Notes: generated from the sequence alone by a model not told the origin. A stretch of DNA of 64,000 bases from Streptomyces sp. NRRL S-31 (GCF_000718775.1 NZ_JOCB01000086.1:6933-70932), one strand, 5' to 3'; shown: positions 1 through 9,384, counted from the first letter of the stretch. Program-made: numbers and translations.

Positions 1-46
1 CTCCCCCGCACAATCAGCCCGGGTACACGTCTCACAGACGTCCGGT

Positions 47-91
47 ATGACATTGGTGCACGTCAGTTGTGGTGACGTGCACCAATGTCAT
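47..91. repeat. Perfect 19-bp inverted repeat (hairpin)
   Basis: The left arm (47-65) and right arm (73-91) are exact reverse complements around a 7-nt loop. The arms contain the GTGCAC palindrome. No T-run follows on either side. It may be a terminator of an upstream gene outside the window, an operator, or an element end. The sequence shows only the dyad; the role is unknown. Confidence 0.85.
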
Positions 92-92
92 G

Positions 93-387
93 CCTTACGA
101 GAGACTCAGTTGTTCTGCGTCACGCGGTAAGTGACCACCAGCAGGGAGAACTTTCCCCTGTGCAGGCTGAGGAGGACGTAGCACGTGTCTCCCGTTGCGC
201 GGGAAGGCGACAGACGACGCCACCGCTGCCATGAGGTCCCTCCACCTGGCCCCAACGTCCTCGACCGCTGATCCCGCCGGGTTCGCGGGGCGCGACGCCG
301 AAGCTTGTCCTTCGTGCGGTCAGCAGGCACCTCGGCGCGTGTGGCCGGAACGGTGCGCGCCCGGCATTGTCCGCCGAGGGTAGCACC
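93..387. other. No supported gene
   Basis: This stretch lies between the hairpin and the 3' end of the permease gene. An open frame on the minus strand ends in a hydrophobic stretch but has no plausible start context or recognisable family. Nothing else is seen. Confidence 0.5.
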
Positions 388-1695
388 TCATTCCGCGGCG
401 AGCGTGCGTACGACGTTCCTGCGTAGGGCCAAGTGCGCCGACAGCACTACAGCGCACAGGATCAGGACGAGCCCCGCCATCGCGACCACGGCGACCGCGC
501 CGAGCCCGAACGAAGGCGGTACGTGCAGTGCCCAGGCACCGGCGAGGCCGGTGGCGATCACGGTCGGAACGGCGAGGATGGTGGCCGTGACCGCGTACAT
601 CACCGCTTCGGCGACGGCGGCAGCCACCACCGTAGTGGGCGTTCCACCGCCCACGAGGAGAAGAGCAACCTCGTGATTGCGCTGTCGGCCCGCCATGAAC
701 AGGGTGACTGTCGCCCCCGTCAGGGACAGCGCGACCGGCCCTCCCAGAAGCAGCACGACCCCCCCGGCCGAAAGGGTGTCTCCGCTCGACGCCGTGGACT
801 GCGAGGCGTAGAGACCTCCAGCCAGGGACATGGCCAGGACGAGGGGATTGATGACCGCCGCGCTCTGGGTGGCGCGGTGCACAGTGGCTTGACGGGCCAC
901 GTGCCACCAGCTGGACAGCGACGCGGGGACGACTGCGGTCCAGGCACGCAGCAGTGGTGCCATGAACACCGGGCTGAGGGCGGACAGGACTGCCGCGCTC
1001 AACGGCCCGATGAGCATGAGCGGCGTCGCCGCCTCGTCGGGATCCTTACCGGGCAGGCCGATGATGACGCTGAACAGGACGAGGACGAGTGCGGAGCTGG
1101 TGATCCAGCGCGCCGCGCTCATTCCCCGGCTGGGCAACTCAGGATCGCGCAAGGCCTGAACGGCGGGTGTCCGGCCGGCGCGGCGGGCACCGCGCGTACC
1201 CCCGACGAGTACCGTGAGCAGGACGTAGGCAATGACCGCCATGGCCGCGGCCGGGCTGTAGACGGGCGTCAGGTCGCGCAGCTGGGGAACGTCGGCGAAG
1301 CAGAACGCGAACATCGGCCTCAACAGGGGTATTGCGATCACGGACCCGGCGGCAGCGCCGAGGAGAGCCATGAGAGCGATCTGTACCTGTACCACCGTAC
1401 GGACTTGATCCGGCCCGAGGCCGACCAACTGCCACAAGGCGTAGGAGCGCTGGTGCAGAGCAACGGCCAGATTGGTGACCGAGCCGAGGACGACCACCGT
1501 CGACACCGCTGCGAAGAGGATCACCGTGCCGCTGATCCCGTACAGGGCCAGACCCGCGGTGCCACCCACTGCCAGGGCGGTCTGGATGTCGCAGGCGACG
1601 ACTGCGCCGACGACGGCGGCCACGGTGGCGACCAGTGCGGCCCCCACCCAGATCCGCAGGTTTTCGATGAGATCGCCGAGGACCAGTCTCAACAC
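388..1695 (-). CDS. ABC transporter permease, FtsX/MacB-like
   Basis: This is a membrane permease of about 434 residues that pairs with the ATPase encoded just upstream on the same strand. The hydrophobic segments form two FtsX-like blocks: one near the N-terminus followed by the LVGLGPDQVRTVV motif region, and a C-terminal one with the LLLVGGG coupling-type segment. The GTG start at 1695 sits one base after the ATPase stop, implying translational coupling. A longer in-frame reading back into the ATPase gene is unlikely, because its first 45 residues are the shadow of that gene. Systems of this type export peptides, lipids or antibiotics, or act on the envelope; the substrate cannot be told. 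Confidence 0.85.
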   Translation of the reverse strand: MLRLVLGDLIENLRIWVGAALVATVAAVVGAVVACDIQTALAVGGTAGLALYGISGTVILFAAVSTVVVLGSVTNLAVALHQRSYALWQLVGLGPDQVRTVVQVQIALMALLGAAAGSVIAIPLLRPMFAFCFADVPQLRDLTPVYSPAAAMAVIAYVLLTVLVGGTRGARRAGRTPAVQALRDPELPSRGMSAARWITSSALVLVLFSVIIGLPGKDPDEAATPLMLIGPLSAAVLSALSPVFMAPLLRAWTAVVPASLSSWWHVARQATVHRATQSAAVINPLVLAMSLAGGLYASQSTASSGDTLSAGGVVLLLGGPVALSLTGATVTLFMAGRQRNHEVALLLVGGGTPTTVVAAAVAEAVMYAVTATILAVPTVIATGLAGAWALHVPPSFGLGAVAVVAMAGLVLILCAVVLSAHLALRRNVVRTLAAE

Positions 1696-1696
1696 C

Positions 1697-2437
1697 TCAG
1701 GCCGCCCTGACTTCGCGGTGTGCGACGGCGTCGAAGACCTCGGTGGCGCTGGGGTGGTGCAACTCGCTCTGTACGGCGCCGTCCCTGAGAACCAGGACCC
1801 GGTCGGCGCGCGAGGCCGCCTGTAGGTCATGAGTCACCATCATCACCGAGCAGCCGTCGGTCGCGGTGTCCCTCAGTAGATTCAGGACCTGCGTTCCTGC
1901 CTCGGTGTCCAGCGCTCCGGTCGGTTCGTCGGCGAACACGACGTCGGGGCGCACGGCGAGGACCCGAGCAATGGCAACCCGCTGCTGTTGGCCGCCGGAC
2001 AGCGTTGCGGGCTTCTGCCGGGCCTGCGTGTCCAGGCCGACCGCTGCCAGGGCCGCGTCGATCGTGCTCTGGTCGGCCTTGCGGCGGGCGAGACGAGCGG
2101 GAAGCGCCACGTTCTCCCATGCCGTGAGCGAGGGAATCAGGTTGTAGGACTGGAAAACGAAGCCGATGTGATCCCGTCGCAGCCGGGCCTGAGCTTTCCG
2201 GTCGAGGCGGGCCAGGTCCTGACCGAGCAGGCTGACCCTCCCCTCCGTGGGCAGCTCCAGTCCGGCCATGCAATACAGCAGAGTGGACTTCCCGGAGCCG
2301 CTGGGACCGACGATGGCGACGAACTCGCCACGGGCGACGTCGATCGAGATGCCCTTCAGCACCGTGGCCGGAGTCTGATCGGGGCCCGCAGGCAGCACCT
2401 TGGTGAGGCCTCGTACTTCGAGGAGATTGTCGCTCAT
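1697..2437 (-). CDS. ABC transporter ATP-binding protein, LolD/MacB-like
   Basis: This is an ATPase subunit of about 246 residues for the FtsX-type permease that follows. It shows Walker A (GPSGSGKST), the signature LSGGQQQRVAIAR, Walker B ending VVFADEPTGALD, and a switch histidine in MMVTHD. The start is placed at the ATG giving MSDNLLEV because AGGA stands about nine bases upstream; an ATG 39 bases earlier has a poor context. The two-gene unit is a typical Streptomyces exporter or envelope-stress pair. No dedicated two-component system is seen next to it. Confidence 0.92.
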   Translation of the reverse strand: MSDNLLEVRGLTKVLPAGPDQTPATVLKGISIDVARGEFVAIVGPSGSGKSTLLYCMAGLELPTEGRVSLLGQDLARLDRKAQARLRRDHIGFVFQSYNLIPSLTAWENVALPARLARRKADQSTIDAALAAVGLDTQARQKPATLSGGQQQRVAIARVLAVRPDVVFADEPTGALDTEAGTQVLNLLRDTATDGCSVMMVTHDLQAASRADRVLVLRDGAVQSELHHPSATEVFDAVAHREVRAA

Positions 2438-2544
2438 GACTGTGATCCTGACAGGCGAAAGGTGTGAGTACGTCATTCCGCAGTGCCTCGTGTCTCCATC
2501 CGGCGACCGATCATCACGTATTTCGCCATGAAGGAGAACGGACG

Positions 2545-2871
2545 GTGCCTACGAACAAGAGGGCGGCTGCCGCCCCATCGGCCGTGGCGCTGCTGTTCGG
2601 CCTGCTGACCTGGGTCGCCGCCCCGGCGGTCAACGCCGCGGACGGCGGCGGCAACGAGAACGGCGGCACCGTGCGTACCGGGTTCGGGAAGGCACACACG
2701 TGTGGAGGCTACACGGAGGGTGCACACCAGGGCGAGTTCGTTGCCGCCGCCGGAGGTGAGCCCGTCGATGGCCGCGGGATGGTCTCGAGCAGACTGAGTC
2801 GGTCCTGGGAGAGCAGAACAAACGCCGGGCCTGTAACGGGCGGGCCGGCCAGGGCGCTCGACAGCAGGTGA
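2545..2871 (+). CDS. Small putative secreted protein
   Basis: This is a 108-residue frame with a GTG start preceded by AAGGAGAA. Residues 1-30 look like a signal peptide: basic start, then a run rich in Ala, Val and Leu, ending AVNAA. The mature part is rich in Gly and Asn, has one Cys, and matches no family that I recognise. It is divergent from the ABC ATPase, 107 bases away. The C-terminal half has unusual composition, so the true 3' end may be a frameshift product. Moderate to low confidence. Confidence 0.45.
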   Translation: MPTNKRAAAAPSAVALLFGLLTWVAAPAVNAADGGGNENGGTVRTGFGKAHTCGGYTEGAHQGEFVAAAGGEPVDGRGMVSSRLSRSWESRTNAGPVTGGPARALDSR

Positions 2872-3155
2872 TCCCGGCAGCGTCGGTGTAGCAGGCGCCG
2901 GCGCCCTCCTCCTGGGATCATGGAGCTGGTGGTGTGACCGCAGCGCGCGGACAAGCGCGGGTGCGAATTCACGGCCGGCCGAGGGCGCCCCCCGGCCGAG
3001 GGCCCCCGGCCGTGCCGACGCCGTTCGAGGATCGGAACGCACACGTGTCATCTCGCCGCCGCGGTGCGTTAGGTCGCATGACAGATGGCCGGAGGGCGCG
3101 CGGAATGCCATGCTGGTCAGACGGCCGCGAGTCTCCACAGGAAGGTGTGCACGTC

Positions 3156-3476
3156 ATGTCACTGGAGCGGATGACCAACCGCCGCTATTTCGTCGACTTC
3201 GGCCGGCTGACGCTGGAGGAGGAGTACGAGTCCGACGAGCGGATGACCTTCAGGGTCATCAAGGGTGGGGGCCTGGTACCGGACGGCTACGTCGAGACCG
3301 TGACCCTCACCACGGCCGAGATCCGGCCCGAGCTCCTCCTCGTGTCCTGGAAGGAGAAGTCCGGGGCCGTCATCGTCGAGGTCTGGGACTTCGAGCGATG
3401 GGAGATCCACGGGCGCTTCACCCTGCCGGACGGCACCCCGCTCGCCGTCACCGGCACGATGAAGCAGCTCGACTGA
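3156..3476 (+). CDS. MoaF-like small protein
   Basis: This is a soluble protein of 106 residues with no signal or membrane segment. The alternating beta-type pattern (FRVIKGGG, VTLTTAEIRPELLLVSWKE, WEIHGRFTLPDGTPLAVTGTM) resembles the MoaF-related calycin-like domain found in many actinomycetes. The role of that domain is mostly unknown; some members sit beside molybdenum cofactor or monoamine genes. The ATG is preceded by AGGAAGG about ten bases upstream. The gene stands alone. Confidence 0.7.
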   Translation: MSLERMTNRRYFVDFGRLTLEEEYESDERMTFRVIKGGGLVPDGYVETVTLTTAEIRPELLLVSWKEKSGAVIVEVWDFERWEIHGRFTLPDGTPLAVTGTMKQLD

Positions 3477-3795
3477 CAAGTACCGCCCGCTCCGGCCGAC
3501 CGTGCGCCGGGCGGCCCGGGGCGCTGCCGACCGCGCCGGGCGACGCACACCTGGGGCTCTGGCCAGAACGCGCCCTATGTCGTCCGGGCGGATCGAATTG
3601 CCGTGCGCTGTCGTGCCGTGCGCTGTCGGCGTCCGCCCGGTCGTCCCAGGGCACGAGTGGCCCTTCTGTTTCCCCGGCTCTGCCCGTTGAGCGCTTCCGT
3701 TGCGGCCCTGCCGAAGGGCCGGGCGCCCGCCGCCCCGTTGAGCGCTGCCCGCTCGCCATGGGTCCGGCTTCTCCATTCTCGCAGGAGGTTCTGTC
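3477..3795. other. Intergenic stretch with short direct repeats
   Basis: No gene is seen. The stretch holds a tandem copy of a GTGCCGTGCGCTGTC-like unit near 3600-3630, and two copies of CCCGTTGAGCGCT near 3685 and 3733. AGGAGG precedes the next gene. Confidence 0.4.
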
Positions 3796-4815
3796 ATGAC
3801 GTCAGCTCGAGCGGTCCTGGTGGACCAGCCCGCAGGTGCGCTCCGTATGGGCCGGCGCGACGTCCCCGATCCCGGGCCCTTCCAGGTTCGTGTCGCGGTC
3901 GAGGCATGCGGTGTGTGCCACACCGACTCCCTGATGGTCGGCGGCCACATGGCCGGCCTCACCTTCCCGGTGACCCCTGGGCACGAGATCGCCGGCCGTG
4001 TCGACGCGGTGGGTGAGCACGTGGCCGGCTGGGAGGTGGGTGACCGGGTCACCGTGGGCTGGTTCGGCGGCCACTGCGGGCACTGCCGGTTCTGCCGGCG
4101 GGGCGACTTCATCCACTGTACCGAGCTACAGGTTCCCAGCGTGGCCTACCCCGGCGGTTACGCGGACGCCGTGGTGGTGCCCGCGAGCGCGCTGGCCCGC
4201 ATCCCCGACGACCTGAGCGCGGTGCACGCCGCACCCCTGGCCTGTGCCGGTGTCACCACCTTCAACGGACTGCGCCGCTCCGGCGCCGGGCCGGGGGACC
4301 TCGTGGCCGTTCTCGGTCTGGGCGGCCTGGGCCACCTGGGGGTGCAGTTCGCGGTCAGGATGGGCTTCGAGACGGTCGTCATCGCGCGGGGCGAGGAGAA
4401 GCGCGCACTTGCCGCGGAGCTGGGCGCCCACCACTACATCGACTCCACGGCCGAGGAGACGAGCCCGGCCCTGCAAGCTCTCGGCGGCGCCCGTACGGTA
4501 CTCGCCACCGCCGGGAACTCGGACACCATGGCCGCGACCGTGGACGGGCTCCGACCCGGCGGCCGGCTCGTGGTGCTGGGCGTCGACACCGAACCCATGC
4601 GGATCGGTCCCCTGCAACTGATCGACAAGACCAAGAGCGTGCACGGCATTCCGAGCGGTACCTCCGCCGACACGGAGGACACGCTGCGGTTCGCCGCCCT
4701 GACCGGCGTACGCCCGTATATCGAGGAGATGCCCCTCGACCGGGCGGCCGACGCCTACGCGCGCATGATGGCCAACCAGGCACGCTTCCGGATGGTCCTC
4801 ACCACAGGAGTGTGA
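3796..4815 (+). CDS. Zinc-dependent alcohol dehydrogenase (MDR family)
   Basis: This medium-chain dehydrogenase/reductase of 339 residues oxidises an alcohol or reduces an aldehyde with NAD(P). The catalytic zinc ligands are the Cys of CGVCHTDS and the GHE motif. The structural zinc site is the four-Cys cluster CGHCRFC...C near residues 94-110. The Rossmann motif GLGGLGHLG lies near residue 175. An RBS (GGAGG) precedes the ATG. It is closest in look to AdhA/AdhP-type ethanol-active enzymes. It stands alone between intergenic stretches. Confidence 0.92.
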   Translation: MTSARAVLVDQPAGALRMGRRDVPDPGPFQVRVAVEACGVCHTDSLMVGGHMAGLTFPVTPGHEIAGRVDAVGEHVAGWEVGDRVTVGWFGGHCGHCRFCRRGDFIHCTELQVPSVAYPGGYADAVVVPASALARIPDDLSAVHAAPLACAGVTTFNGLRRSGAGPGDLVAVLGLGGLGHLGVQFAVRMGFETVVIARGEEKRALAAELGAHHYIDSTAEETSPALQALGGARTVLATAGNSDTMAATVDGLRPGGRLVVLGVDTEPMRIGPLQLIDKTKSVHGIPSGTSADTEDTLRFAALTGVRPYIEEMPLDRAADAYARMMANQARFRMVLTTGV

Positions 4816-5424
4816 CCCGCCCGACCGTCCGGCCACGACGCACCCGGATGCCGCCGGGCCACGCGGTCACCCGCCCGGCGCCCTGGACCGTGCGGGCCGT
4901 GGCGCCGCGTTCGGCAGCGGCACACGTGTCACGACCATGCGAGGAATCGACGCGCACTGGGACACGTCCGGTGCTGCGGCGTGGAGCGTGGCGGTCCTGT
5001 CGCGGCCTCGGCGGCGGATCTGCGGTCGCCGCCCCGCCGAGCCCGCTGGGAACGTACGACGCCGTGGCGACCGTGGGGGAGCCGCTGACATGTCCGCCGC
5101 CGGCAGGCCCGAGTCCACGGCGGTGCGGCGGGCTCCCGGCGGCTGTACCGGGAGCCGGACGGGAGGGCGGTGGCCTGCTGGCGGTGGCGGTGTACGGACC
5201 CCGGCGACCGACTCGGTGTCATCGACGTCGTCGACTCGGTCGTGCCGCAAGCGCATGGCGGTGCGCGGCGGGGTTACGCGGGGCTGCACGCGCCGGCGTC
5301 CATCTCGGTGCCCGGCCGCCGCGTCACCGGTGCCTTCCGGTAGGGGACACGGCCGTTCGGCGCCTGCGGGGGAGCGTGCCCCGGGCCGGGGCTCACGGCC
5401 GTCGGCCGTGTGTCAGGACTTGTG
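4816..5424. other. No recognisable gene
   Basis: This 609-base stretch lies between the converging alcohol dehydrogenase and OhrR-like genes. All six frames are open for long distances because of high GC, but none shows a family motif, a good start or a consistent codon pattern. It may be decayed coding DNA. Confidence 0.5.
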
Positions 5425-5907
5425 TCAGGCTCCGGCCCGGCCCGTGACGTTGGCGGTGAGCCGGCGCAGCAGTTCCTGCGCGGTCTGGATCTCCTCGGAG
5501 GTGAGGTTCATGGCGTCCCCGATCGCCGGGGGCACGGTCAGGATGCGCTCGCGCAACGCCGTGCCCTCGGGGGTGAGCGCCACTTCCACCACGCGCTCAT
5601 CTTCCGTGCGCCGCTGCCGGCGCAGCAGGCCGTTCGCCTCGAGGCGCTTGATGAGCGGGGTGAGAGTGCCGTAGTCGAGCTGCAGGGTGTTCACCAGGTC
5701 CTTGACTGGCGCCGTACCGTGCTGCCAGAGCGCCAGCATGACCAGGTACTGGGGGTATGTCAGGCCGACCGCATCGAGCAGGGGCCGGTACGCACTCGTG
5801 ACCGCTCGTGAGGCCGCGTACAGCGTGAAACACAGGTGGTCCTCCAGGCGCAGAGGAGGCTGCGCGGAGGTGTCCTCCAACGTGGTGCCGCTGTTCTCCG
5901 TACGCAT
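5425..5907 (-). CDS. MarR-family redox regulator, OhrR-like
   Basis: This is a 160-residue winged-helix repressor. The segment around LCFTLYAASRAVTSAYRPLL is characteristic of OhrR. Its Cys at about residue 26 is the peroxide-sensing cysteine of the 1-Cys OhrR group, and the Tyr of TYPQYL follows. The HTH lies at PVKDLVNTLQLDYGTLTPLIKRLEANG and the wing follows. AAGGGAGA precedes the ATG. No ohr peroxidase gene is in the window; the nearby secreted hydrolase shares promoter words with this gene and is the likely target. Confidence 0.88.
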   Translation of the reverse strand: MRTENSGTTLEDTSAQPPLRLEDHLCFTLYAASRAVTSAYRPLLDAVGLTYPQYLVMLALWQHGTAPVKDLVNTLQLDYGTLTPLIKRLEANGLLRRQRRTEDERVVEVALTPEGTALRERILTVPPAIGDAMNLTSEEIQTAQELLRRLTANVTGRAGA

Positions 5908-5997
5908 TGCCGCGTCTCCCTTCCGGTTCCGTCGGCCGGGGCTCCGCCGAGGTGCCCGCTCCGCACCGATGGACCACACTGTCCAGCGTCCGATTAC

Positions 5998-6015
5998 CTT
6001 GTGCGCAATTAAATG
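5998..6015. promoter_or_regulatory. Possible OhrR operator upstream of its own gene
   Basis: The segment CTTGTGCGCAATTAAATG is AT-richer than its surroundings and lies about 90 bases before the OhrR-like start. The words CTTGTGC and AATTAAATG recur, on the opposite strand and further apart, upstream of the hydrolase gene at 7400-7430. That fits a MarR-type site. Inferred from shared words only. Confidence 0.45.
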
Positions 6016-6416
6016 ACGGCGAGGCTCACTCCATTCCCGGGCCGGGAACCGGGTGGCCCGGCCTGCCACGCGGAAGGAGAACGGTTCTGGAGAGCACAGG
6101 GCGTGGGCGCACGCCGATCCCAAGGCCGCCAGGCGAGGTCCCGTCCGCCGGGCCGCCACCGCGCTCGCGGCCGAGAGGGCCGTCGGGCCGCTTCGTGCGC
6201 ACACCCTCCTGCCCCTGACGCACATACGGGCCGGGCTGCCACCGGGGGCGGCCCCGGCCTCCATGGCCCCAGCCGACGATGGTGTCTGGGCCGCCGGACC
6301 GCCTGGGCCGCTCGGACCGCGCGATGACGGAGCGGTGCCGGTGGCCGGGTAGCGCCGCCGTACGGCCGTGCCCGGCCACGCGGTGACCCGCGCGGCCGGG
6401 GTTACGGAACGGCGGA
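6016..6416. other. No supported gene
   Basis: GC-rich stretch between the OhrR-like promoter and the hydrolase terminator. No frame has a family motif or a good RBS. Confidence 0.5.
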
Positions 6417-6441
6417 GGCCCACCGGACGTTCCGGTGGGCC
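6417..6441 (-). terminator. Hairpin terminator after alpha/beta hydrolase
   Basis: An 11-bp perfect stem (6417-6427 with 6431-6441) with a 3-nt loop lies 19 bases beyond the stop of the hydrolase gene. It has no U-tract, as is usual for Streptomyces. Confidence 0.7.
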
Positions 6442-6459
6442 AGCGCCAGGTCAGCCAGG

Positions 6460-7305
6460 TCAGCGGGTCGCGCGGGCGGCCTGTTCGATCAGGTGGGTGA
6501 CGGCGGCCGGCCGGGAGACGGAGACGGCGTGGGAGGCGTTGACCTCGACGGTGTGGGCGTGGGCACGCTCGGCCATGAAGCGCTGGGCGGCCGGCGGGAT
6601 GTTCTTGTCCTGGGTGGTGACGAGGTCGTAGGACGGGATGGTCTTCCAGGCTGCCGCCGTGGCCTTGTCCGCCAGGGCGGCCGCGGTGACAGGGCGCTGG
6701 GTGGCGGCCATGAGGGCGGCGGTCGGCCCCGGGACGTCGGCGGCGAACTGGCCGTGGAACTTGTCGCTCTTGATGTACAGGTCGGTCCCGGTGCCGCCGT
6801 CGGGGAGGGGGAAGCTGACGGAGTTGAGGGTCTCGCCGAGCGTGCTGCCGGGGAACTTGTTGGACAGTTCCAGCGCGCTCTCGCCCTTCTCGGGGAGGAA
6901 GGCGGCGATGTAGACCAGCGCCTTGACCTGCGGGTCACCGACCGCGGCTTCGCTGATCACCGCACCGCCGTAGGAGTGGCCGACGAGTACGACCGGTCCC
7001 TTGACGCTCGCCAGGACACTGTGGATGTACGCCGCGTCGCTGCCGAGTCCCCGCAGCGGGTTGGCGGGCGCGACCACCGGGTAGCCCTCGTGCTCCAGCC
7101 GCTTGATGACGCCGTTCCAGCTCGAGGCGTCCGCGAAGGCGCCGTGGACCAGGACGACCGTGGGCTTCTTGTCCGCCGCACGGTGCTCGGCCCGTGCCGC
7201 GCTGGCAGGGGTCGTGGCCGCCAGCGTCAGGGCCGAGACCCCGGCGACGGCACCCAGTACGGCGGCGTGCTTGCGGGTGGGGCGGAAGACAGTGCTCAGA
7301 TCCAT
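6460..7305 (-). CDS. Secreted alpha/beta hydrolase
   Basis: This 281-residue serine hydrolase carries an N-terminal export signal: basic start FRPTRKH, hydrophobic core, then TTPASAARA. The oxyanion region is VVLVHGAFADASSWNGVI, the nucleophile elbow is GHSYGG, and a late His lies in NASHAV. Relatives include esterase-like proteins and salicylate-esterase-type hydrolases. CAAGGAGC precedes the ATG. The upstream region shares AATTAAATG and CTTGTGC words with the OhrR-like promoter, so oxidative control is likely. The natural substrate cannot be told. Confidence 0.88.
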   Translation of the reverse strand: MDLSTVFRPTRKHAAVLGAVAGVSALTLAATTPASAARAEHRAADKKPTVVLVHGAFADASSWNGVIKRLEHEGYPVVAPANPLRGLGSDAAYIHSVLASVKGPVVLVGHSYGGAVISEAAVGDPQVKALVYIAAFLPEKGESALELSNKFPGSTLGETLNSVSFPLPDGGTGTDLYIKSDKFHGQFAADVPGPTAALMAATQRPVTAAALADKATAAAWKTIPSYDLVTTQDKNIPPAAQRFMAERAHAHTVEVNASHAVSVSRPAAVTHLIEQAARATR

Positions 7306-7399
7306 GGTGTTGCTCCTTGGCAGTGTGATGTGACGAAAGGTGTCTCCCACGGGCGGTTTCGCCCAGGGTGACATGTGTGACTCCGGCGTGCGATTCCTC

Positions 7400-7429
7400 G
7401 TGCACAAGTTAATCGTGGTCCATTTAATT
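7400..7429. promoter_or_regulatory. Possible OhrR-type operator words upstream of the hydrolase
   Basis: GTGCACAAG (7400-7408) and CATTTAATT (7421-7429) are reverse complements of words in the candidate operator at 5998-6015. They lie about 100-125 bases before the hydrolase start. The pattern supports shared regulation but is not a proven site. Confidence 0.35.
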
Positions 7430-7598
7430 CCCTGGCATGCCAGGACCGGGCGGTTCCGCAGCGGCCGAGCGGGACCGCAGCCCCGAACCCGCGCCGCTGG
7501 TCGCCGTCACGGCGGAGGCCCGCGCTCTCACCGCCGTCCCGCCCGCCCGGCGCACCTTGCACGGCCCGCGCCACCACGCTGGGCCCAGGACACCGGCC

Positions 7599-8053
7599 TC
7601 AAGGCAGGAAGCCCAGGACCTCGCACGCGAACTCGACGTGGTGCTGGAACAGGAAACCGTGTCCCGCCTCCGGGTACACATCGACCAGATCGCTGTCGCC
7701 GCCCGCGACCAGTGCGGGCTGCTCGCTCGCGGCGAGTCTGCGCAGCGCGTCCCCGGCACGTCCGAGTGGCGCACCTCGACGGCCGGGAGGAAAGCCATGG
7801 TGTCGAGTGCGGTGTCCCGGATGGTGCAGGGAGTGCTGCCGGTGCTCAGAGCCACGCCGGCGTCGTCGAAGGCGATGACATCGCGCCCTGCCGCCTGCGT
7901 GTATACCAGCGCCGGGTCCCAGCAGTCGAGCGTGCCGCGGAAGTGCCCGAGGAGGAGCAGCGGAGGCCGGGCGCTCCCGGGGCCGCACCGGCGGCAGGCG
8001 CAGGTGATGCCATCGGCCGTCCCGACCGCGCGGTTCGGCGTTTCAACGCACAT
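7599..8053 (-). pseudogene. Broken alpha/beta hydrolase
   Basis: The N-terminal part reads PPLLLLGHFRGTLDCWDPAL followed by FDDAGVALSTG, a normal hydrolase beginning. The frame then shifts after the IRDTALDTMAFLPA segment. The C-terminal part, LVDVYPEAGHGFLFQHHVEF, ends at 7599 in another frame. The middle, including the nucleophile elbow, is missing. The gene has lost both reading frame and catalytic serine. Confidence 0.75.
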
Positions 8054-8859
8054 GTGGGCTCCTGCGCCGGAAGAAGTGCTCACCGGTCCGCGACGAGCAC
8101 AGGGACGGTATTGAGTCTGGCGCCGCCCCCGGTTTCGGCCATCAGCCATTTGACCGACGCCGTTTTGCCGCCGGATGAAGGGAGCCGCCCCGTGACCGCG
8201 GCCCGGCGGCGGGCACGCCGGCCCTCCGCCGCGGTGCCACGGCGGGACCGGTACGAGGCGGGAGCGACGGCGTCCCGAAGAGTGCCCCGCGCCCCGGCCG
8301 CTCCGCCGTCCCGGCCGGCCCGGCACCGCCCGGAGCGGCACCCTCGCGTCGGCACGATCAGCGGCTGCCAGGACGACCGGCGGGGTGGGGCCACCTGTCG
8401 GGGGTATGTGAGCGAGCGCCCTGCCTGACGAGGAGCGGTGGGAGGGCGCTGTGGCCGGTCACCGGCCGGCGCGCACGCGGTCCCTGACCGTCCGCGATCC
8501 CTGACGGCTCGGTGGACCGGGTGTTCGGCCACCACGTCGCGCAGGGCCCGGCGAGCACGGCGGCACCGGGGAAACGGCGAGCGTTTCGGCGAGGGCACCT
8601 CGCGGGCGGAAGGACCAGCTGTCGGTCTCCGCCGCCGGCCAGGAGCCGTACGGGCGCGGGGTTCGGCCGGACGGGCGGGCCGTTCGGTTCGTCGGGGAAC
8701 GCGTAGGGGTACGGGGAGATCCTCACCGGGCCGACCCGCTGCCAGTCGGCCACCTGTTCCCGGAGGAGCGGCGCACCGTCGAGAGGTCGGCGTTCCACGC
8801 GGTGCCGGGCGTCGCGGCGGCCGCCCGGACGTTCCCACCGTGCTGCCGCAGGGCGATCC
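8054..8859. other. No intact gene; probable decayed DNA
   Basis: No family motif is seen in any frame. The downstream part, from about 8720, could be the eroded N-terminal half of the FAD monooxygenase that is recognisable further on. Confidence 0.4.
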
Positions 8860-9384
8860 ACATGGCGGTGACCTCGGGCGTGTACGAGTGGGGGGGCGCC
8901 CGCAAACGAGCCGGGCACACCCTTGTCCGTCGCGGAGGGACGAGGCACCAACGTGTCTACGGCTGGGACGAGGGTTCGCGTGGCCTCGTCGCCGAGGCCG
9001 ACGGCGCGCTCGTCCCGCGGCGCATCCACGGCCTGCCGGTCGGACACCGCTGGGACCGCGTCCCCGGTGTGGCCCTGCTCGGCGACGCGGCCCACCTGAT
9101 GTCCCCCTTCGCCAGCGGGGGCGCCAACCTGGCGATGGGGGGAGGCGCCGAACTCGCCGAGGCCGTCGACGCCCGCCCGGGCGACCCGGAGGCGGCCCTC
9201 GCCGCGTGCGGGGAGGCCCTCTTCCTCCCGCAGCGAGGCGTCCGCCGCCCAGTCCGCCGTCAGCCTGGAGAAGGTGTTCGGCGAGAAGGGACGGGAACGG
9301 ATGATCGAGTTCTTCACGTCCGTGCGTGACGGTGGCTCCCTCCTTGCCCGACGGCGACGGCCGGGCGCCGGCGGCCTCACGTGA
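8860..9384 (+). pseudogene. Remnant of FAD-dependent monooxygenase (TetX-like)
   Basis: The frame around 9010-9230 encodes [28 protein letters not shown], the GD motif region of class A flavoprotein hydroxylases. It is followed by [17 protein letters not shown]. The C-terminal helix [14 protein letters not shown] is found in a different frame, ending at 9384, so at least one frameshift is present. The N-terminal FAD-binding half is not recognisable. It overlaps the end of the DUF305 gene by eight bases. Confidence 0.75.

Noticed and set aside
3477..3795. Tandem GTGCCGTGCGCTGTC-like and CCCGTTGAGCGCT repeats as a CRISPR or iteron array
   Set aside because: Only two copies each, without regular spacers, cas genes or replication genes nearby.
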